Source: Bathymodiolus brooksi
Taxonomy: Eukaryota; Mollusca; Bivalvia; Mytilida; Modiolidae
Direction of reading: 5' to 3'
NCBI GenBank assembly: GCA_963680875.1
Contig: OY804578.1
Coordinates: forward strand, 1,426,001 to 1,490,000
Length of the DNA: 64,000 nucleotides
The position numbers and the translations under genes were made by a program. This document shows, piece after piece, positions 10,642 through 26,100 of this stretch (the stretch's first letter is position 1; every line of letters begins with the position of its first letter). The notes below the pieces were generated by a model that was not told where the DNA came from, ran no database searches, and saw only the letters and a list, made by a program, of their open reading frames with translations.

Positions 10642-10892
10642 ACGTTAGAGAACACAGAAGGAGCAATCAAGAGTAATTGATAACCTGGAGACACAGACAA
10701 CATAATAAACGTTAGAAAACACCGAAGGGATAATTAAGAGTAATTGATAATCTGGAGACACAGACAACATCTAAATGTTAGAGAACACTGAAGGGATAAT
10801 CAAGAGTAATTGATATACCCGCAGACACAGAAAAATTATCAACGTTAGAGAACACCGAAGGAGTAATCAAGAGTAATTGATAACCAGGAGAC
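10642..10892. repeat. Junction segment copied from 8581-8831 type sequence
   Basis: Between the two 4727 bp copies, sequence from 10642 follows 8581 onward (offset 2061), including the unusual GATAATTAAGAG, CAACATCTAAATGTT and GATATACCCGCAG variants. It then switches at about 10893 to the sequence found at 6166. The mosaic fits unequal crossing-over between non-equivalent monomers. Confidence 0.8.
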
Positions 10893-13800
10893 ACAGACAA
10901 CATCATAAACGTTAGAGACACCGAAGGGGTAATACAGAGTAATTGATAACCTGGAGACACACACAACATCATAAACGTTAGAGAACACAGAAGGGGTAAT
11001 CCAGAGTAATTGATAACCAGGAGAAATAGACAACATCATAAACGTTAGAGAACACAGAAGGGGTAATCAAGAGTAATTGATAACCCGGAAACACAGACAA
11101 CATAATAAACGTTAGAGAACACCGAAGGGGTAATCCAGAGTAATTGATAACCTGGAGACACAGACAACATAATAAACGTTGGAGAACACCGAAGGTATAA
11201 TCAAGAGTAATAGATAACCCGGAGGCATAGACAATATCATAAACGCTAGAGACACCGAAGGGGTAATCAAGAGTAATTGATAACCCGGAGACACAGACGA
11301 CATCAAAAACGTTAGAGAACACCGAAGGAGTAGTCAAGAGTAATTGATAACCCGGAGACACAGACAAAATCATAAACGTTAGAGAACACCGAAGGTATAA
11401 TCAAGAGTAATAGATAACCCGGAGGCACAGACAATATCATAAACGTTAGAGACACCGAAGGGGTAATCCAGAGTAATTGATAACCTGGAGACACAAACAA
11501 CATCATAAACGTTAGAGAAAACCGAAGGGGTAATCAAGAGTAATTGATAACCTGGAGACACAGACAACATCATAAACATTAGAGAACACCGAAGGCGTAA
11601 TCAAGAGCAATTGATAACCTGGAGACGCAGACAACATCATAAACATTAGAGAACAACGAAGGGGTAATCAAGAGTAACTGATAACACGGAGACACAGACG
11701 AAATCATAAACGTTAGAGAACAACGAAGGGGTAATCAAGAGTAATTGATAACCCGGAGATACAGACGAAATCATAAACGTTAGAGAACAACGAAGGAGTA
11801 ATCAAGAGTAATTGATACCCTGGAGTCACAGACAACAACACAAACTTTAGAGAACACCGAAGGGGTAATCAGGAGTAATTGATAACCCGGAGACACAGAC
11901 AACATCATAAACGTTAGAGAACACCGAAGGGGTAATCAAGGGTAATTGATAACCTGGAGACACAGACAACATCATAAACGTTAGAGAACACCTAGGGGGT
12001 AATCAAGTGTAACCGATAACCCTGAGACACAGACAACATCATAAACGTTAGAGACACCGAAAGGGTAATCAACAGTAATTGATAACACGGAGACACAGAC
12101 AACATCATAAACTCTAGAGACATCGAGGTAGTAATCAAGGGTAATTGATAACCTGGAGACACAGACAACATTATAAACGTTAGAGAACACCGATTGGGTA
12201 ATCAAGAGTAATAGATAACACGGATATACAGACAACATCATAAACGTTAGAGAACACCGAAGGGGTAATCAAGAGTAATTGATACCCGGAGACACAGACA
12301 ACGTCATAAACATTAGAGAATACCGAAGGGGTAATCAAGAGTAGCTGATAACCCGGAGAAACAGACAACATCAACACGTTAGAGAACACCGAAGGGGTAA
12401 TCAAGGGTAATTGATAACCTGGAGACACAGACAACATCAAAAACGTTAGAGAACACCGAAGGGGTAATCAAGGGTAATTGATAACCTGGAGACACATACA
12501 ACATCACAAACGTTAGAGAACACCGAAGGGTAATCAAGAGTAATTGATAACCTGGAGACACAGACAACATAATAAACGTTAGAAAACACCGAAGGGGTAA
12601 TCAAGGGTAATTGATAACCTGGAGACACAGACAACATCATAAACGTTAGAGAACACCGAAGGGGTAATCAAGAGTAATTGATAACCTGGAGAAACAGACA
12701 ACATCATTAACATTAGAGAACACCGAATGGGTAATCAAGAGTAACTGATAACCCGGAGACACAGACAACATCATAAACACTAGAGACACCGAGGTGGTAA
12801 TCCAGAATGGATAATCTAGAGAAGGAAACATCATCATAGACGTTAGAGAACACCGAAGGGGTAATCAAGAGTAATTGATAACCTGGAGACACAGACAGCA
12901 TCATAAACATTAGAGAACACCGAAGGGGTAATCAAGTGTAATTGATAACCTGGAGACACAGACAACATCATAAACGTTAGAGAACACCGAAGGGGTAATC
13001 AAGAGGAATTGATAACCTGGAGACACAGACAACATCATAAACGTTAGAGACACCGAAGGGGTAATCACGAGTAATTGATAACCTGGAGACACAGACAACA
13101 TCATAAACGTTAGAGAACACAGAAGGAGTAATCAAGAGTATTTGATAACACGGAGATACAGACAACATCATAAACGTTAGAGAACACAGAAGGAGCAATC
13201 AAGAGTAATTGATAACCCGGAGACACAGACGACATCATAAACGTTAGAGAACACAGAAGCGATAATCAAAAGTAATTGATAACACGAAGATACAGACAAC
13301 ATCATAAACGTTAGAGAACACAGAAGGAGCAATCAAGAGTAATTGATAACCTGGAGACACAGACAACATAATAAACGTTAGAAAACACCGAAGGGATAAT
13401 TAAGAGTAATTGATAATCTGGAGACACAGACAACATCTAAATGTTAGAGAACACTGAAGGGATAATCAAGAGTAATTGATATACCCGCAGACACAGAAAA
13501 ATTATCAACGTTAGAGAACACCGAAGGAGTAATCAAGAGTAATTGATAACCAGGAGACACAGACAACATCATAAACGTTAGAGACACCGAAGGGGTAATC
13601 AAGGGTAATTTATACCCAGGAGACACAGACAACATCATAAACGTTAGAGAACACAGAAGGAGTAATCAAGAGTAATTGATAACCTGGAGACACAGACGAC
13701 ATCATACATGTTAGAGAACACCGAAGGGGTAATCACGAGTAATTGATAACCTGGAGACACAGAAAACATCACAAACGTTAGAGAACACAGAAGGGGTAAT

Positions 13801-16164
13801 CAAGAGTAATTGATAACACGGAGATACAGACAACATCATAAACGTTAGAGAACACCAAAGGGGTAAGCAAGGCTAATTGATAACCCGGAGACACAGACGA
13901 CATCATAAACATTAGAGAACACCGAAGGGGTAATCAAGGAAAATTGATAACCAGGAAACACAGACAACATCATAAACACTAGAGACACCGAAGGGGTAAT
14001 CCAGAATAGATAATCTAGAGAAGGAAACAGCATCATAGACGTTAGAGAACACCAAAGGGATAATTAAGAGTAATTGATAATCTGGAGACACAGACAACAA
14101 CATAAACGTTAGAGACACCGAAGGGGTAATCAAGGGTAATTTATACCCAGGAGACACAGACAACATCATAAACGTTAGAGAACACAGAAGGAGTAATCAA
14201 GAGTAATTGATAACCTGGAGACACAGACGACATCATACACGTTAGAGAACACCGAAGGGGTAATCACGAGTAATTGATAACCTGGAGACACAGACAACAT
14301 CACAAACGTTAGAGAACACAGAAGGGGTAATCAAGAGTAATTGATAACACGGAGTTACAGACAACATCATAAACGTTAGAGAACACAGAAGGAGCAACCA
14401 AGAGTAATTGATAACCCGGAAACACAGACGACATCATAAACGTTATAGACACCGAAGGGGTAATCAAGGGTAATTTATACCCAGGAGATACAGACAACAT
14501 CATAAACGTTAGAGAACACAGAAGGAGCAAGCAAGAGTAATTGATAACCCGGAGACACAGACGACATCATAAACGTTAGAGAACACAGAAGGAGTAATCA
14601 AGAGTAATTGATAACACGGAGACACAGACAACAGTATAAACGTTAGAGAACACAGAAGGAGTAATCAAGAGTAATTGATAACCTGGAGACACAGACAACA
14701 TAATAAACGTTAGAAAACACCGAAGGGGTAATCAAGGGTAATTGATAACCTGGAGACACAGACAACATCAGAAACGTTAGAGAACACCGAAGGGGTAATC
14801 AAGTGTAATCGATAACCCTGAGACACAGACAACATCATAAACACTAGAGACACCGAGGTGGTAATCCAGAATGGATAATCTAGAGAAGGAAACAGCATCA
14901 TTGACGTTAGAGAACACTGAAGGGGTAATCAAGAGTAATTGATAACACGGATATACAGACAACATCATAAACGTTAGAGAACATCGAAGGGGTAATCAAG
15001 AGTAATTGATAACCTGAAGACACAGACAACATCATAAACATTAGAGAACACCGAATGGGTAATCAAGAGTAACTGATAACCCGGAGACACAGACAACATC
15101 ATAAACACTAGAGACACCGAGGTGGTAATCCAGAATGGATAATCTAGAGAAGGAAACAGCATCATTGACGTTAGAGAACACCGAAGGGGTAATCAAGAGT
15201 AATTGATAACCTGGAGACACAGACAACATCATAAACATTAGAGAACACCGAAGGGGTAATCAAGTGTAATTGATAACCTGGAGACACAGACAACATCATA
15301 AACGTTAGAGAACACCGAAGGGGTAATCAAGAGGAATTGATAACCTGGAGACACAGACAACATCATAAACGTTAGAGACACCGAAGGGGTAATCACGAGT
15401 AATTGATAACCTGGAGACACAGACAACATCATAAACGTTAGAGAACACAGAAGGAGTAATCAAGAGTAATTGATACCCTGGAGACACAGACAACAACACA
15501 AACTTTAGAGAACACCGAAGGGGTAATCAGGAGTAACCGATAACCCGGAGACACAGACAAAATCATAAACGTTAGAGAACACTGAAGGGGTAATCAAGAG
15601 TAATTGATAACCTGGAGACACAGACAACATCATAAACGTTAGAGAACACCGAAGGGGTAATCAAGTGTAATCGATAACCCTGAGACACAGACAACATCAT
15701 AAACGTTAGAGACACCGAAGGGGTAATCAAGAGTAATTGATAACACGGAGACACAGACAACATCATAAACACTAGAGACATCGAAGTAGTAATCAAGGGT
15801 AATTGATAACCTGGAGACACAGACAACATTATAAACGTTAGAGAACACCGATGGGGTAATCAAGAGTAATAGATAACACGGATATATAGACAACATCATA
15901 AACGTTAGAGAACACCGAAGGGGTAATCAAGAGTAATTGATACCCGGAGACACAGACAACTTCATAAACATTAGAGAACACCGAAGGGGTAATCAAGAGT
16001 AGCTGATAACCCGAAGAAACAGACAACATCAACACGTTAGAGAACACCGAAGGGGTAATCAAGGGTAATTGATAACCTGGAGACACAGAAAACATCATAA
16101 ACGTTAGAGAACACCGAAGGGGTAATCAAGGGTAATTGATAACCTGGAGACACATACAACATCA

Positions 16165-19100
16165 CAAACGTTAGAGAACACCGAAGGGTAATCAAGAGTA
16201 ATTGATAACCTGGAGACACAGACAACATAATAAACGTTAGAAAACACCGAAGGGGTAATCAAGGGTAATTGATAACCTGGAGACACAGACAACATCATAA
16301 ACATTAGAGAACACCGAAGTGGTAATCAAGAGTAATAGATAACACGGATATACAGACAACATCATAAACGTTAGAGAACACCGAAGGGGTAATCAAGAGT
16401 AATTGATAACCTGGAGACACAGACAACATCAAAAACATTAGAGAACACCGAATGGGTAATCAAGAGTTACTGATAACCCGGAGACACAGACAACATCATA
16501 AACGTTAGAGAACACCGAAGGGGTAATCAAGAGGAATTGATAACCTGGAGACACAGACAACATCATAAACGTTAGAGACACCGAAGGAGTAATCAACAGT
16601 AATTGATAACACGGAGATACAGACAACATCATAAACGTTAGAGAACACAGAAGGAGCAATCAAGAGTAATTGATAACACGGAACACAGACGACATCATAA
16701 ACGTTAGAGAACACCGAAGTAGTAATCAACAGTAATTGATAACACGAAGATACAGACAACATCATAAACGTTAGAGAACACAGAAGGAGCAATCAAGAGT
16801 AATTGATAACTTGGAGACACAGACGACATCATAAACGAATAGATAACCCGGAGACACAGACAACATCATAAACATTAGAGAACACCGAAGGGGTAATCCA
16901 GAGTAATTGATAACCTGGAGACAAAGACAACATCATAAACGTTAGAGACACCGAAGGGGTAATCAAGAGTGGTTGATAACCCGGAGACACAAACAACATC
17001 ATAAACGTTACAGAACACCGAAGGGGTAATCAAGAGTAATTGATAACCCGGAAACACAGACAATATCATAAACGTTAGAAAACACCGAATGGGTAATCAA
17101 GAATAACTGATAACACGGAGACATAGACAACATCATAAACACTAGAGACACCGAGGTGGTAATCCACAATGGATAATCTAGAGAAGGAAACAGCATCATA
17201 GACGTTAGAGAACACCGAAAGGGTAATCAAGAGTAATTGATAACCTGGAGACACAGACAACATCATAAACATTAGAGAACACCGAAGGGGTAATCAAGTG
17301 TAATTGATAACCTGGAGACATAGACAACATCATAAACGTTAGAGAACACCGAAGGGGTAATCACGAGTAATTGATAACCTGGAGACACAGACAACATCAT
17401 AAACGTTAGAGAACACAGAAGGAGTAATCAAGAGTAATTGATACCCTGGAGACACAGACAACAACACAAACTTTAGAGAACACCGAAGGGGTAATCAGGA
17501 GTAACCGATAAACTGGAGACACAGACAAAATCATAAACGTTAGAGAACACTGAAGGGGTAATCAAGAGTAATTGATAACCTGGAGACACAGACAACATCA
17601 TAAACGTTAGAGAACACCGAAGGGGTAATCAAGTGTAATCGATAACCCTGAGACACAGACAACATCATAAACATTAGAGAACACCGAAGGGGTAATCAAG
17701 AGTAGCTGATAACCCGAAGAAACAGACAACATCAACACGTTAGAGAACACCGAAGGGATAATCAAGGGTAATTGATAACCTGGAGACACAGAAAACATCA
17801 TAAACGTTAGAGAACACCGAAGGGTAATCAAGAGTAATTGATAACCTGGAGACACAGACAACATAATAAACGTTAGAAAACACCGAAGGGGTAATCAAGG
17901 GTAATTGATAACCTGGAGACACAGACAACATCATAAACATTAGAGAACACCGAAGGGGTAATCAAGAGTAATAGATAACACGGATATACAGACAACATCA
18001 TAAACGTTAGAGAACACCGAAGGGGTAATCAAGAGTAATTGATAACCAGGAGACACAGACAACATCAAAAACATTAGAGAACACCGAATGGGTAATCAAG
18101 AGTTACTGATAACCCGGAGACACAGACAACATCATAAACGTTAGAGAACACCGAAGGGGTAATCAAGAGGAATTGATAACCTGGAGACACAGACAACATC
18201 ATAAACGTTAGAGACACCGAAGGAGTAATCAACAGTAATTGATAACACGGAGATACAGACAACATCATAAACGTTAGAGAACACAGAAGGAGCAATCAAG
18301 AGTAATTGATAACCTGGAGACACAGACGACATCATAAACGTTAGAGAACACAGAAGCGGTAATCAAAAGTAATTGATAACACGAAGATACAGACAACATC
18401 ATAAACGTTAGAGAACACAGAAGGAGCAATCAAGAGTAATTGATAACACGGAACACAGACGACATCATAAACGTTAGAGAACACCGAAGTAGTAATCAAC
18501 AGTAATTGATAACACGAAGATACAGACAACATCATAAACGTTAGAGAACACAGAAGGAGCAATCAAGAGTAATTGATAACTTGGAGACACAGACGACATC
18601 ATAAACGAATAGATAACCCGGAGACACAGACAACATCATAAACATTAGAGAACACCGAAGGGGTAATCCAGAGTAATTGATAACCTGGAGACAAAGACAA
18701 CATCATAAACGTTAGAGACACCGAAGGGGTAATCAAGAGTGGTTGATAACCCGGAGACACAAACAACATCATAAACGTTACAGAACACCGAAGGGGTAAT
18801 CAAGAGTAATTGATAACCCGGAAACACAGACAACATCATAAACGTTAGAAAACACCGAATGGGTAATCAAGAATAACTGATAACCCGGAGACATAGACAA
18901 CATCATAAACACTAGAGACACCGAGGTGGTAATCCACAATGGATAATCTAGAGAAAGAAACAGCATCATAGACGTTAGAGAACACCGAAAGGGTAATCAA
19001 GAGTAATTGATAACCTGGAGACACAGACAACATCATAAACATTAGAGAACACCGAAGGGGTAATCAAGTGTAATTGATAACCTGGAGACATAGACAACAT

Positions 19101-20760
19101 CATAAACGTTAGAGAACACCGAAGGGGTAATCACGAGTAATTGATAACCTGGAGACACAGACAACATCATAAACGTTAGAGAACACCGAAGGGGTAATCA
19201 AGTGTAATCGATAACCCTGAGACACAGACAACATCATAAACATTAGAGAACACCGAAGGGGTAATCAAGAGTAGCTGATAACCCGAAGAAACAGACAACA
19301 TCAACACGTTAGAGAACACCGAAGGGATAATCAAGGGTAATTGATAACCTGGAGACACAGAAAACATCCTAAACGTTAGAGAACACCGAAGGGGTAATCA
19401 AGGGTAATTGATAACCTGGAGACACATACAACATCACAAACGTTAGAGAACACCGAAGAGTAATCAAGAGTAATTGATAACCTGGAGACACAGACAACAT
19501 AATAAACGTTAGAAAACACCGAAGGGGTAATCAAGGGTAATTGATAACCTGGAGACACAGACAACATCATAAACATTAGAGAACACCGAAGGGGTAATCA
19601 AGAGTAATAGATAACACGGATATACAGACAACATCATAAACGTTAGAGAACACCGAAGGGGTAATCAAGAGTAATTGATAACCAGGAGACACAGACAACA
19701 TCAAAAACATTAGAGAACACCGAATGGGTAATCAAGAGTTACTGATAACCCGGAGACACAGACAACATCATAAACGTTAGAGAACACCGAAGGGGTAATC
19801 AAGAGGAATTGATAACCTGGAGACACAGACAACATCATAAACGTTAGAGACACCGAAGGAGTAATCAACAGTAATTGATAACACGGAGATACAGACAACA
19901 TCATAAACGTTAGAGAACACAGAAGGAGCAATCAAGAGTAATTGATAACCTGGAGACACAGATGACATCATAAACGTTAGAGAACACAGAAGCGGTAATC
20001 AAAAGTAATTGATAACACGAAGATACAGACAACATCATAAACGTTAGAGAACACAGAAGGAGCAATCAAGAGTAATTGATAACACGGAACACAGACGACA
20101 TCATAAACGTTAGAGAACACCGAAGTAGTAATCAACAGTAATTGATAACACGAAGATACAGACAACATCATAAACGTTAGAGAACACATAAGGAGCAATC
20201 AAGAGTAATTGATAACTTGGAGACACAGACGACATCATAAACAAATAGATAACCCGGAGACACAGACAACATCATAAACATTAGAGAACACCGAAGGGGT
20301 AATCCAGAGTAATTGATAACCTGGAGACAAAGACAACATCATAAACGTTAGAGACACCGAAGGGGTAATCAAGAGTGGTTGATAACCCGGAGACACAAAC
20401 AACATCATAAACGTTACAGAACACCGAAGGGGTAATCAAGAGTAATTGATAACCCGGAAACACAGACAACATCATAAACGTTAGAAAACACCGAATGGGT
20501 AATCAAGAATAACTGATAACCCGGAGACATAGTCAACATCATAAACACTAGAGACACCGAGGTGGTAATCCACAATGGATAATCTAGAGAAGGAAACAGC
20601 ATCATAGACGTTAGAGAACACCGAAAGGGTAATCAAGAGTAATTGATAACCTGGAGACACAGACAACATCATAAACATTAGAGAACACCGAAGGGGTAAT
20701 CAAGTGTAATTGATAACCTGGAGACACAGACAACATCATAAACGTTAGAGAACACCGAAG
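16165..20760. repeat. About 1636 bp higher-order repeat, nearly three copies
   Basis: Copies start near 16165, 17801 and 19437. Copies 2 and 3 keep a 1636 bp offset through most of their length. Copy 1 to copy 2 shifts from 1636 to 1770, the extra 134 bp being exactly two monomers near 18330-18460. A segment present at about 17415-17617 in copy 1 is missing from copy 2. Confidence 0.88.
16831..16868. repeat. Truncated 37 bp monomer (landmark variant, 11 sites)
   Basis: A 30 bp internal deletion joins AAACG directly to AATAGATAACCC. The same junction occurs near 16835, 18605, 20241, 23667, 25640, 26609, 28582, 33156, 37599, 40102 and 44478. A single deletion copied eleven times is the simplest explanation, and the spacings match the higher-order offsets. 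Confidence 0.9.
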
Positions 20761-23159
20761 GGGTAATCAAGAGGAATTGATAACCTGGAGACACAGACAA
20801 CATCATAAACGTTAGAGACACCGAAGGGGTAATCACGAGTAATTGATAACCTGGAGACACAGACAACATCATAAACGTTAGAGAACACAAAAGGAGTAAT
20901 CAAGAGTAATTGTTAACACGGAGACACAAACGTTAGAGAACACAGAAGCGATAATCAAAAGTAATTGATAACACGAAGATACAGACAACATCATAAACGT
21001 TAGAGAACACAGAAGGAGCAATCAAGAGTAATTGATAACACGGAGACACAATCGACATCATAAACGTTAGAGAACACCGAAGTAGTAATCAACAGTAATT
21101 GATAAACCTGAGACACATACAACATCATAAACGTTAGAGAACACCAAAGGGGTATTCAAGGGTAATTGATAACCCGGAGACACAGACGACATCATAAACG
21201 TTAGAGAACACCGAAGGGGTAATCAAGGAAAATTGATAACCAGGAAACACAGACAACATCATAAACGTTAGAGAACACCGAAGGAGTAATCAAGAGTAAT
21301 TGATAACCTGGAGACACATACGACATCATAAACGTTAGAGAACACCAAAGGAGTAATCAAGAGTAATTGATAACCTGGAGACACATACGACATCATAAAC
21401 GTTAGAGAAAATCGAAGGGGTAATCAAGAGTAACCGATAACCTGGGAACACAGACAACATCTAAATGTTAGAGAACACTGAAGGGATAATCAAGAGTAAT
21501 TGATAACCAGGAGACACAGACAACATCATAAACGTTAGAGACACCGAAGGGGTAATCAAGGGTAATTTATACCCAGGAGACACAGACAACATCATAAACG
21601 TTAGAGAACACAGAAGGAGTAATCAAGAGTAATTGGTAACCTGGAGACACAGACGACATCATACACGTTAGAGAACACCGAAGGGGTAATCACGTGTAAT
21701 TGATAACCTGGAGACACAGACAACATCACAAACGTTAGAGAACACAGAAGGGGTAATCAAGAGTAATTGATAACACGGAGATACAGACAACATCATAAAC
21801 GTTAGAGACACCGAAGGGGTAATCAAGGGTAATTTATACCCAGGAGATACAGACAACATCATAAACGTTAGAGAACACAGAAGGAGCAAGCAAGAGTAAT
21901 TGATAACCCGGAGACACAGACGACATCATAAACGTTAGAGAACACAGAAGGAGTAATCAAGAGTAATTGATAACACGGAGACACAGACAACATCATAAAC
22001 GTTAGAGAACACAGAAGGAGTAATCAAGAGTAATTGATAACCTGGAGACACAAACAACATCATAAACGTTAGAGAACACCGAAGTAGTAATCAAGAGTAA
22101 TTGATAACCTGGAGACACATACGACATCATAAACGTTAGAGAAAATCGAAGGGGTAATCAAGAGTAACCGATAACCTGGGGACACAGACAACATCACAAA
22201 CGTTAGAGAACACAGAAGGGGTAATCAAGAGTAAATGATAACCTGGAGACACAGACGACATCATAAACGTTAGAGACACCGAAGGGGTAATCAAGAGTAA
22301 TATATAACCCGGAGACACAGACAACATCATAAACGTTAGGGACACCGAAGGGTAATCAAGATTAACCGATAACCTGGAGACACAGACAACATCACAAATG
22401 TTAGAGAACACAAAAGGGGTAATCAAGAGTAAATGATAACCTGGAGACACAGACAACATCATAAACGTTAGGGAACACAGAAGTAGTAATCAAGGGTAAT
22501 TGATAACCCTGTGACACAGACAACATCATAAACGTTAGAGACACCGAAGGGGTAATCAAGAATAATAGATATCCTGGAGACACAGACAACATCATAAACA
22601 ATAGAGAACATAGAAGTGGTAATCAAGAGTAATTGATAACCCGGAGACACAGACAACATCATAAACGTTAGAGACACCGAATGGGTAATCAAGAATAATA
22701 GATAACACGGAGACACAGACAACATCATAAACATTAGAGAACACCGAGGAGGTAATCAAGAGTAATTGATAACACGGAGATACAGACGACATCATAAACG
22801 TTAGAGAACGCCGAAGAGGTAATCAAGATTAATTGATAACCTGAAGACACAAACAACATCATAAACATTAGAGAACAACGAAGAGGTAATCAAAAGTAAG
22901 TGATAACCTGGAGACACAGACGACATCATAAACGTTAGAGAACACCGTAGAGGTAATCAAGAGTAATAGATAACCTGGAGACACAGAAAACATCATAAAC
23001 GTTAGAGAACACAGAAGGGGTAATCAAGAATAATAGATAACCAGGAGACACAAACAACATCATAAACATTAGAGAACACCGAAGAGGTAATCAAGAGTAA
23101 TTGATAACCTGGAGACAAAGAAAACATCATAAACGTTAGAGACACCGAAGGGGTAATCA

Positions 23160-26100
23160 AGAGTAATTGATAACACGGAGATACAGACAACATCATAAAC
23201 ACTAGAGACATCGAAGTAGTAATCAAGGGTAATTGATAACCTGGAGACACAGACAACATTATAAACGTTAGAGAACACCGATGGGGTAATCAAGAGTAAT
23301 TGATAACACGGAGATACAGACAGCATCATAAACGTTAGAGAACACAGAAGGAGCAATCAAGAGTAATTGATAACCTGGAGACACAGACGACATCATAAAC
23401 GTTAGAGAACACAGAAGCGGTAATCAAAAGTAATTGATAACACGAAGATACAGACAACATCATAAACGTTAGAGAACACAAAAGGAGCAATCAAGAGTAA
23501 TTGATAACACGGAGACACAGACGACATCATAAACGTTAGAGAACACCGAAGTAGAAATCAACAGTAATTGATAACACGAAGATACAGACAACATCATAAA
23601 CGTTAGAGAACACAGAAGGAGCAATCAAGAGTAATTGATAACTTGGAGACACAGACGACATCATAAACGAATAGATAACCCGGAGACACAGACAACATCA
23701 TAAACATTAGAGAACACCGAAGGGGTAATCCAGAGTAATTGATAACCTGGAGACAAAGACAACATCATAAACGTTAGAGACACCGAAGGGGTAATCAAGA
23801 CTGGTTGATAACCCGGAGACACAAACAACATCATAAACATTAGAGAACACCGAAGAGGTAATCAAAAGTAAGTGATAACCTGGAGACACAGACGACATCA
23901 TAAACGTTAGAGAACACCGTAGAGGTAATCAAGAATAATAGATAACACGGAGACACAGACAACATCATAAACATTAGAGAACACCGAGGAGGTAATCAAG
24001 AGTAATTGATAACACGGAGAAACAGACGACATCATAAACGTTAGAGAACGCCGAAGAGGTAATCAAGATTAATTGATAACCTGAAGACACAAACAACATC
24101 ATAAACATTAGAGAACAACGAAGAGGCAATCAAAAGTAAGTGATAACCTGGAGACACAGACGACATCATAAACGTTAGAGAACACCGTAGAGGTAATCAA
24201 GAGTAATAGATAACCTGGAGACACAGAAAACATCATAAACGTTAGAGAACACAGAAGGGGTAATCAAGAATAATAGATAACCAGGAGACACAAACAACAT
24301 CATAAACATTAGAGAACACCGAAGAGGTAATCAAGAGTAATTGATAACCTGGAGACAAAGAAAACATCATAAACGTTAGAGACACCGAAGGGGTAATCAA
24401 GAGTAATTGATAACACGGAGATACAGACAACATCATAAACACTAGAGACATCGAAGTAGTAATCAAGGGTAATTGATAACCTGGAGACACAGACAACATT
24501 ATAAACGTTAGAGAACACCGATGGGGTAATCAAGAGTAATAGATAACACGGATATACAGACAACATCATAAACGTTAGAGAACACCGAAGGGGTAATCAA
24601 GAGTAATTGATACCCGGAGACACAGACAACGTCATAAACATTAGAGAACACCGAAGGGGTAATCAAGAGTAGCTGATAACCCGAAGAAACAGACAACATC
24701 AACACGTTAGAGAACACCGAAGGGGTAATCAAGGGTAATTGATAACCTGGAGACACAGAAAACATCATAAACGTTAGAGAACACCGAAGGGGTAATCAAG
24801 GGTTATTGATAACCTGGAGACACATACAACATCACAAACGTTAGAGAACACCGAAGGGTAATCAAGAGTAATTGATAACCTGGAGACACAGACAACATAA
24901 TAAACGTTAGAAAACACCGAAGGGGTAATCAAGGGTAATTGATAACCTGGAGACACAGACAACATCATAAACATTAGAGAACACCGAAGGGGTAATCAAG
25001 AGTAATAGATAACACGGATATACAGACAACATCATAAACGTTAGAGAACACCGAAGGGGTAATCAAGAGTAATTGATAACCTGGAGACACAGACAACATC
25101 ATAAACATTAGAGAACACCGAATGGGTAATCAAGAGTAACTGATAACCCGGAGACACAGACAACATCATAAACGTTAGAGAACACCGAAGGGGTAATCAA
25201 AAGGAATTGATAACCTGGAGACACAGACAACATCATAAACGTTAGAGACACCGAAGGAGTAATCAACAGTAATTGATAACACGGAGATACAGACAACATC
25301 ATAAACGTTAGAGAACACAGAAGGATCAATCAAGAGTAATTGATAACCTGGAGACACAGACGACATCATAAACGTTAGAGAACACAGAAGCGGTAATCAA
25401 AAGTAATTGATAACACGAAGATACAGACAACATCATAAACGTTAGAGAACACAAAAGGAGCAATCAAGAGTAATTGATAACACGGAGACACAGACGACAT
25501 CATAAACGTTAGAGAACACCGAAGTAGTAATCAACAGTAATTGATAACACGAAGATACAGACAACATCATAAACGTTAGAGAACACAGAAGGAGCAATCA
25601 AGAGTAATTGATAACTTGGAGACACAGACGACATCATAAACGAATAGATAACCCGGAGACACAGACAACATCATAAACATTAGAGAACACCGAAGGGGTA
25701 ATCCAGAGTAATTGATAACCTGGAGACAAAGACAACATCATAAACGTTAGAGACACCGAAGGGGTAATCAAGAGTGGTTGATAACCCGGAGACACAAACA
25801 ACATCATAAACGTTACAGAACACCGAAGGGGTAATCAAGAGTAATTGATAACCCGGAAACACAGACAACATCATAAACGTTAGAGAACACCGAAGGGGTA
25901 ATCAAGAGTAACTGATAACCCGGAGACACAGACAACATCATAAACACTAGAGACACCGAGGTGGTAATCCAGAATGGATAATCTAGAGAAGGAAACAGCA
26001 TCATAGACGTTAGAGAACACCGAAAGGGTAATCAAGAGTAATTGATAACCTGGAGACACAGACAACATCATAAACATTAGAGAACACCGAAGGGGTAATC

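Larger units (their letters stand above)
6166..15376. repeat. 4727 bp tandem higher-order duplication
   Basis: 6166-10649 matches 10893-15376 at a constant offset of 4727 bp. I could find only about two to four substitutions over about 4.48 kb, for example near 6308/11035 and at 6574/11301 and 6641/11368. No indels are needed. The monomers within each copy are far more different from each other than the two copies are. A very recent duplication is implied, or an assembly duplication. Confidence 0.93.
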
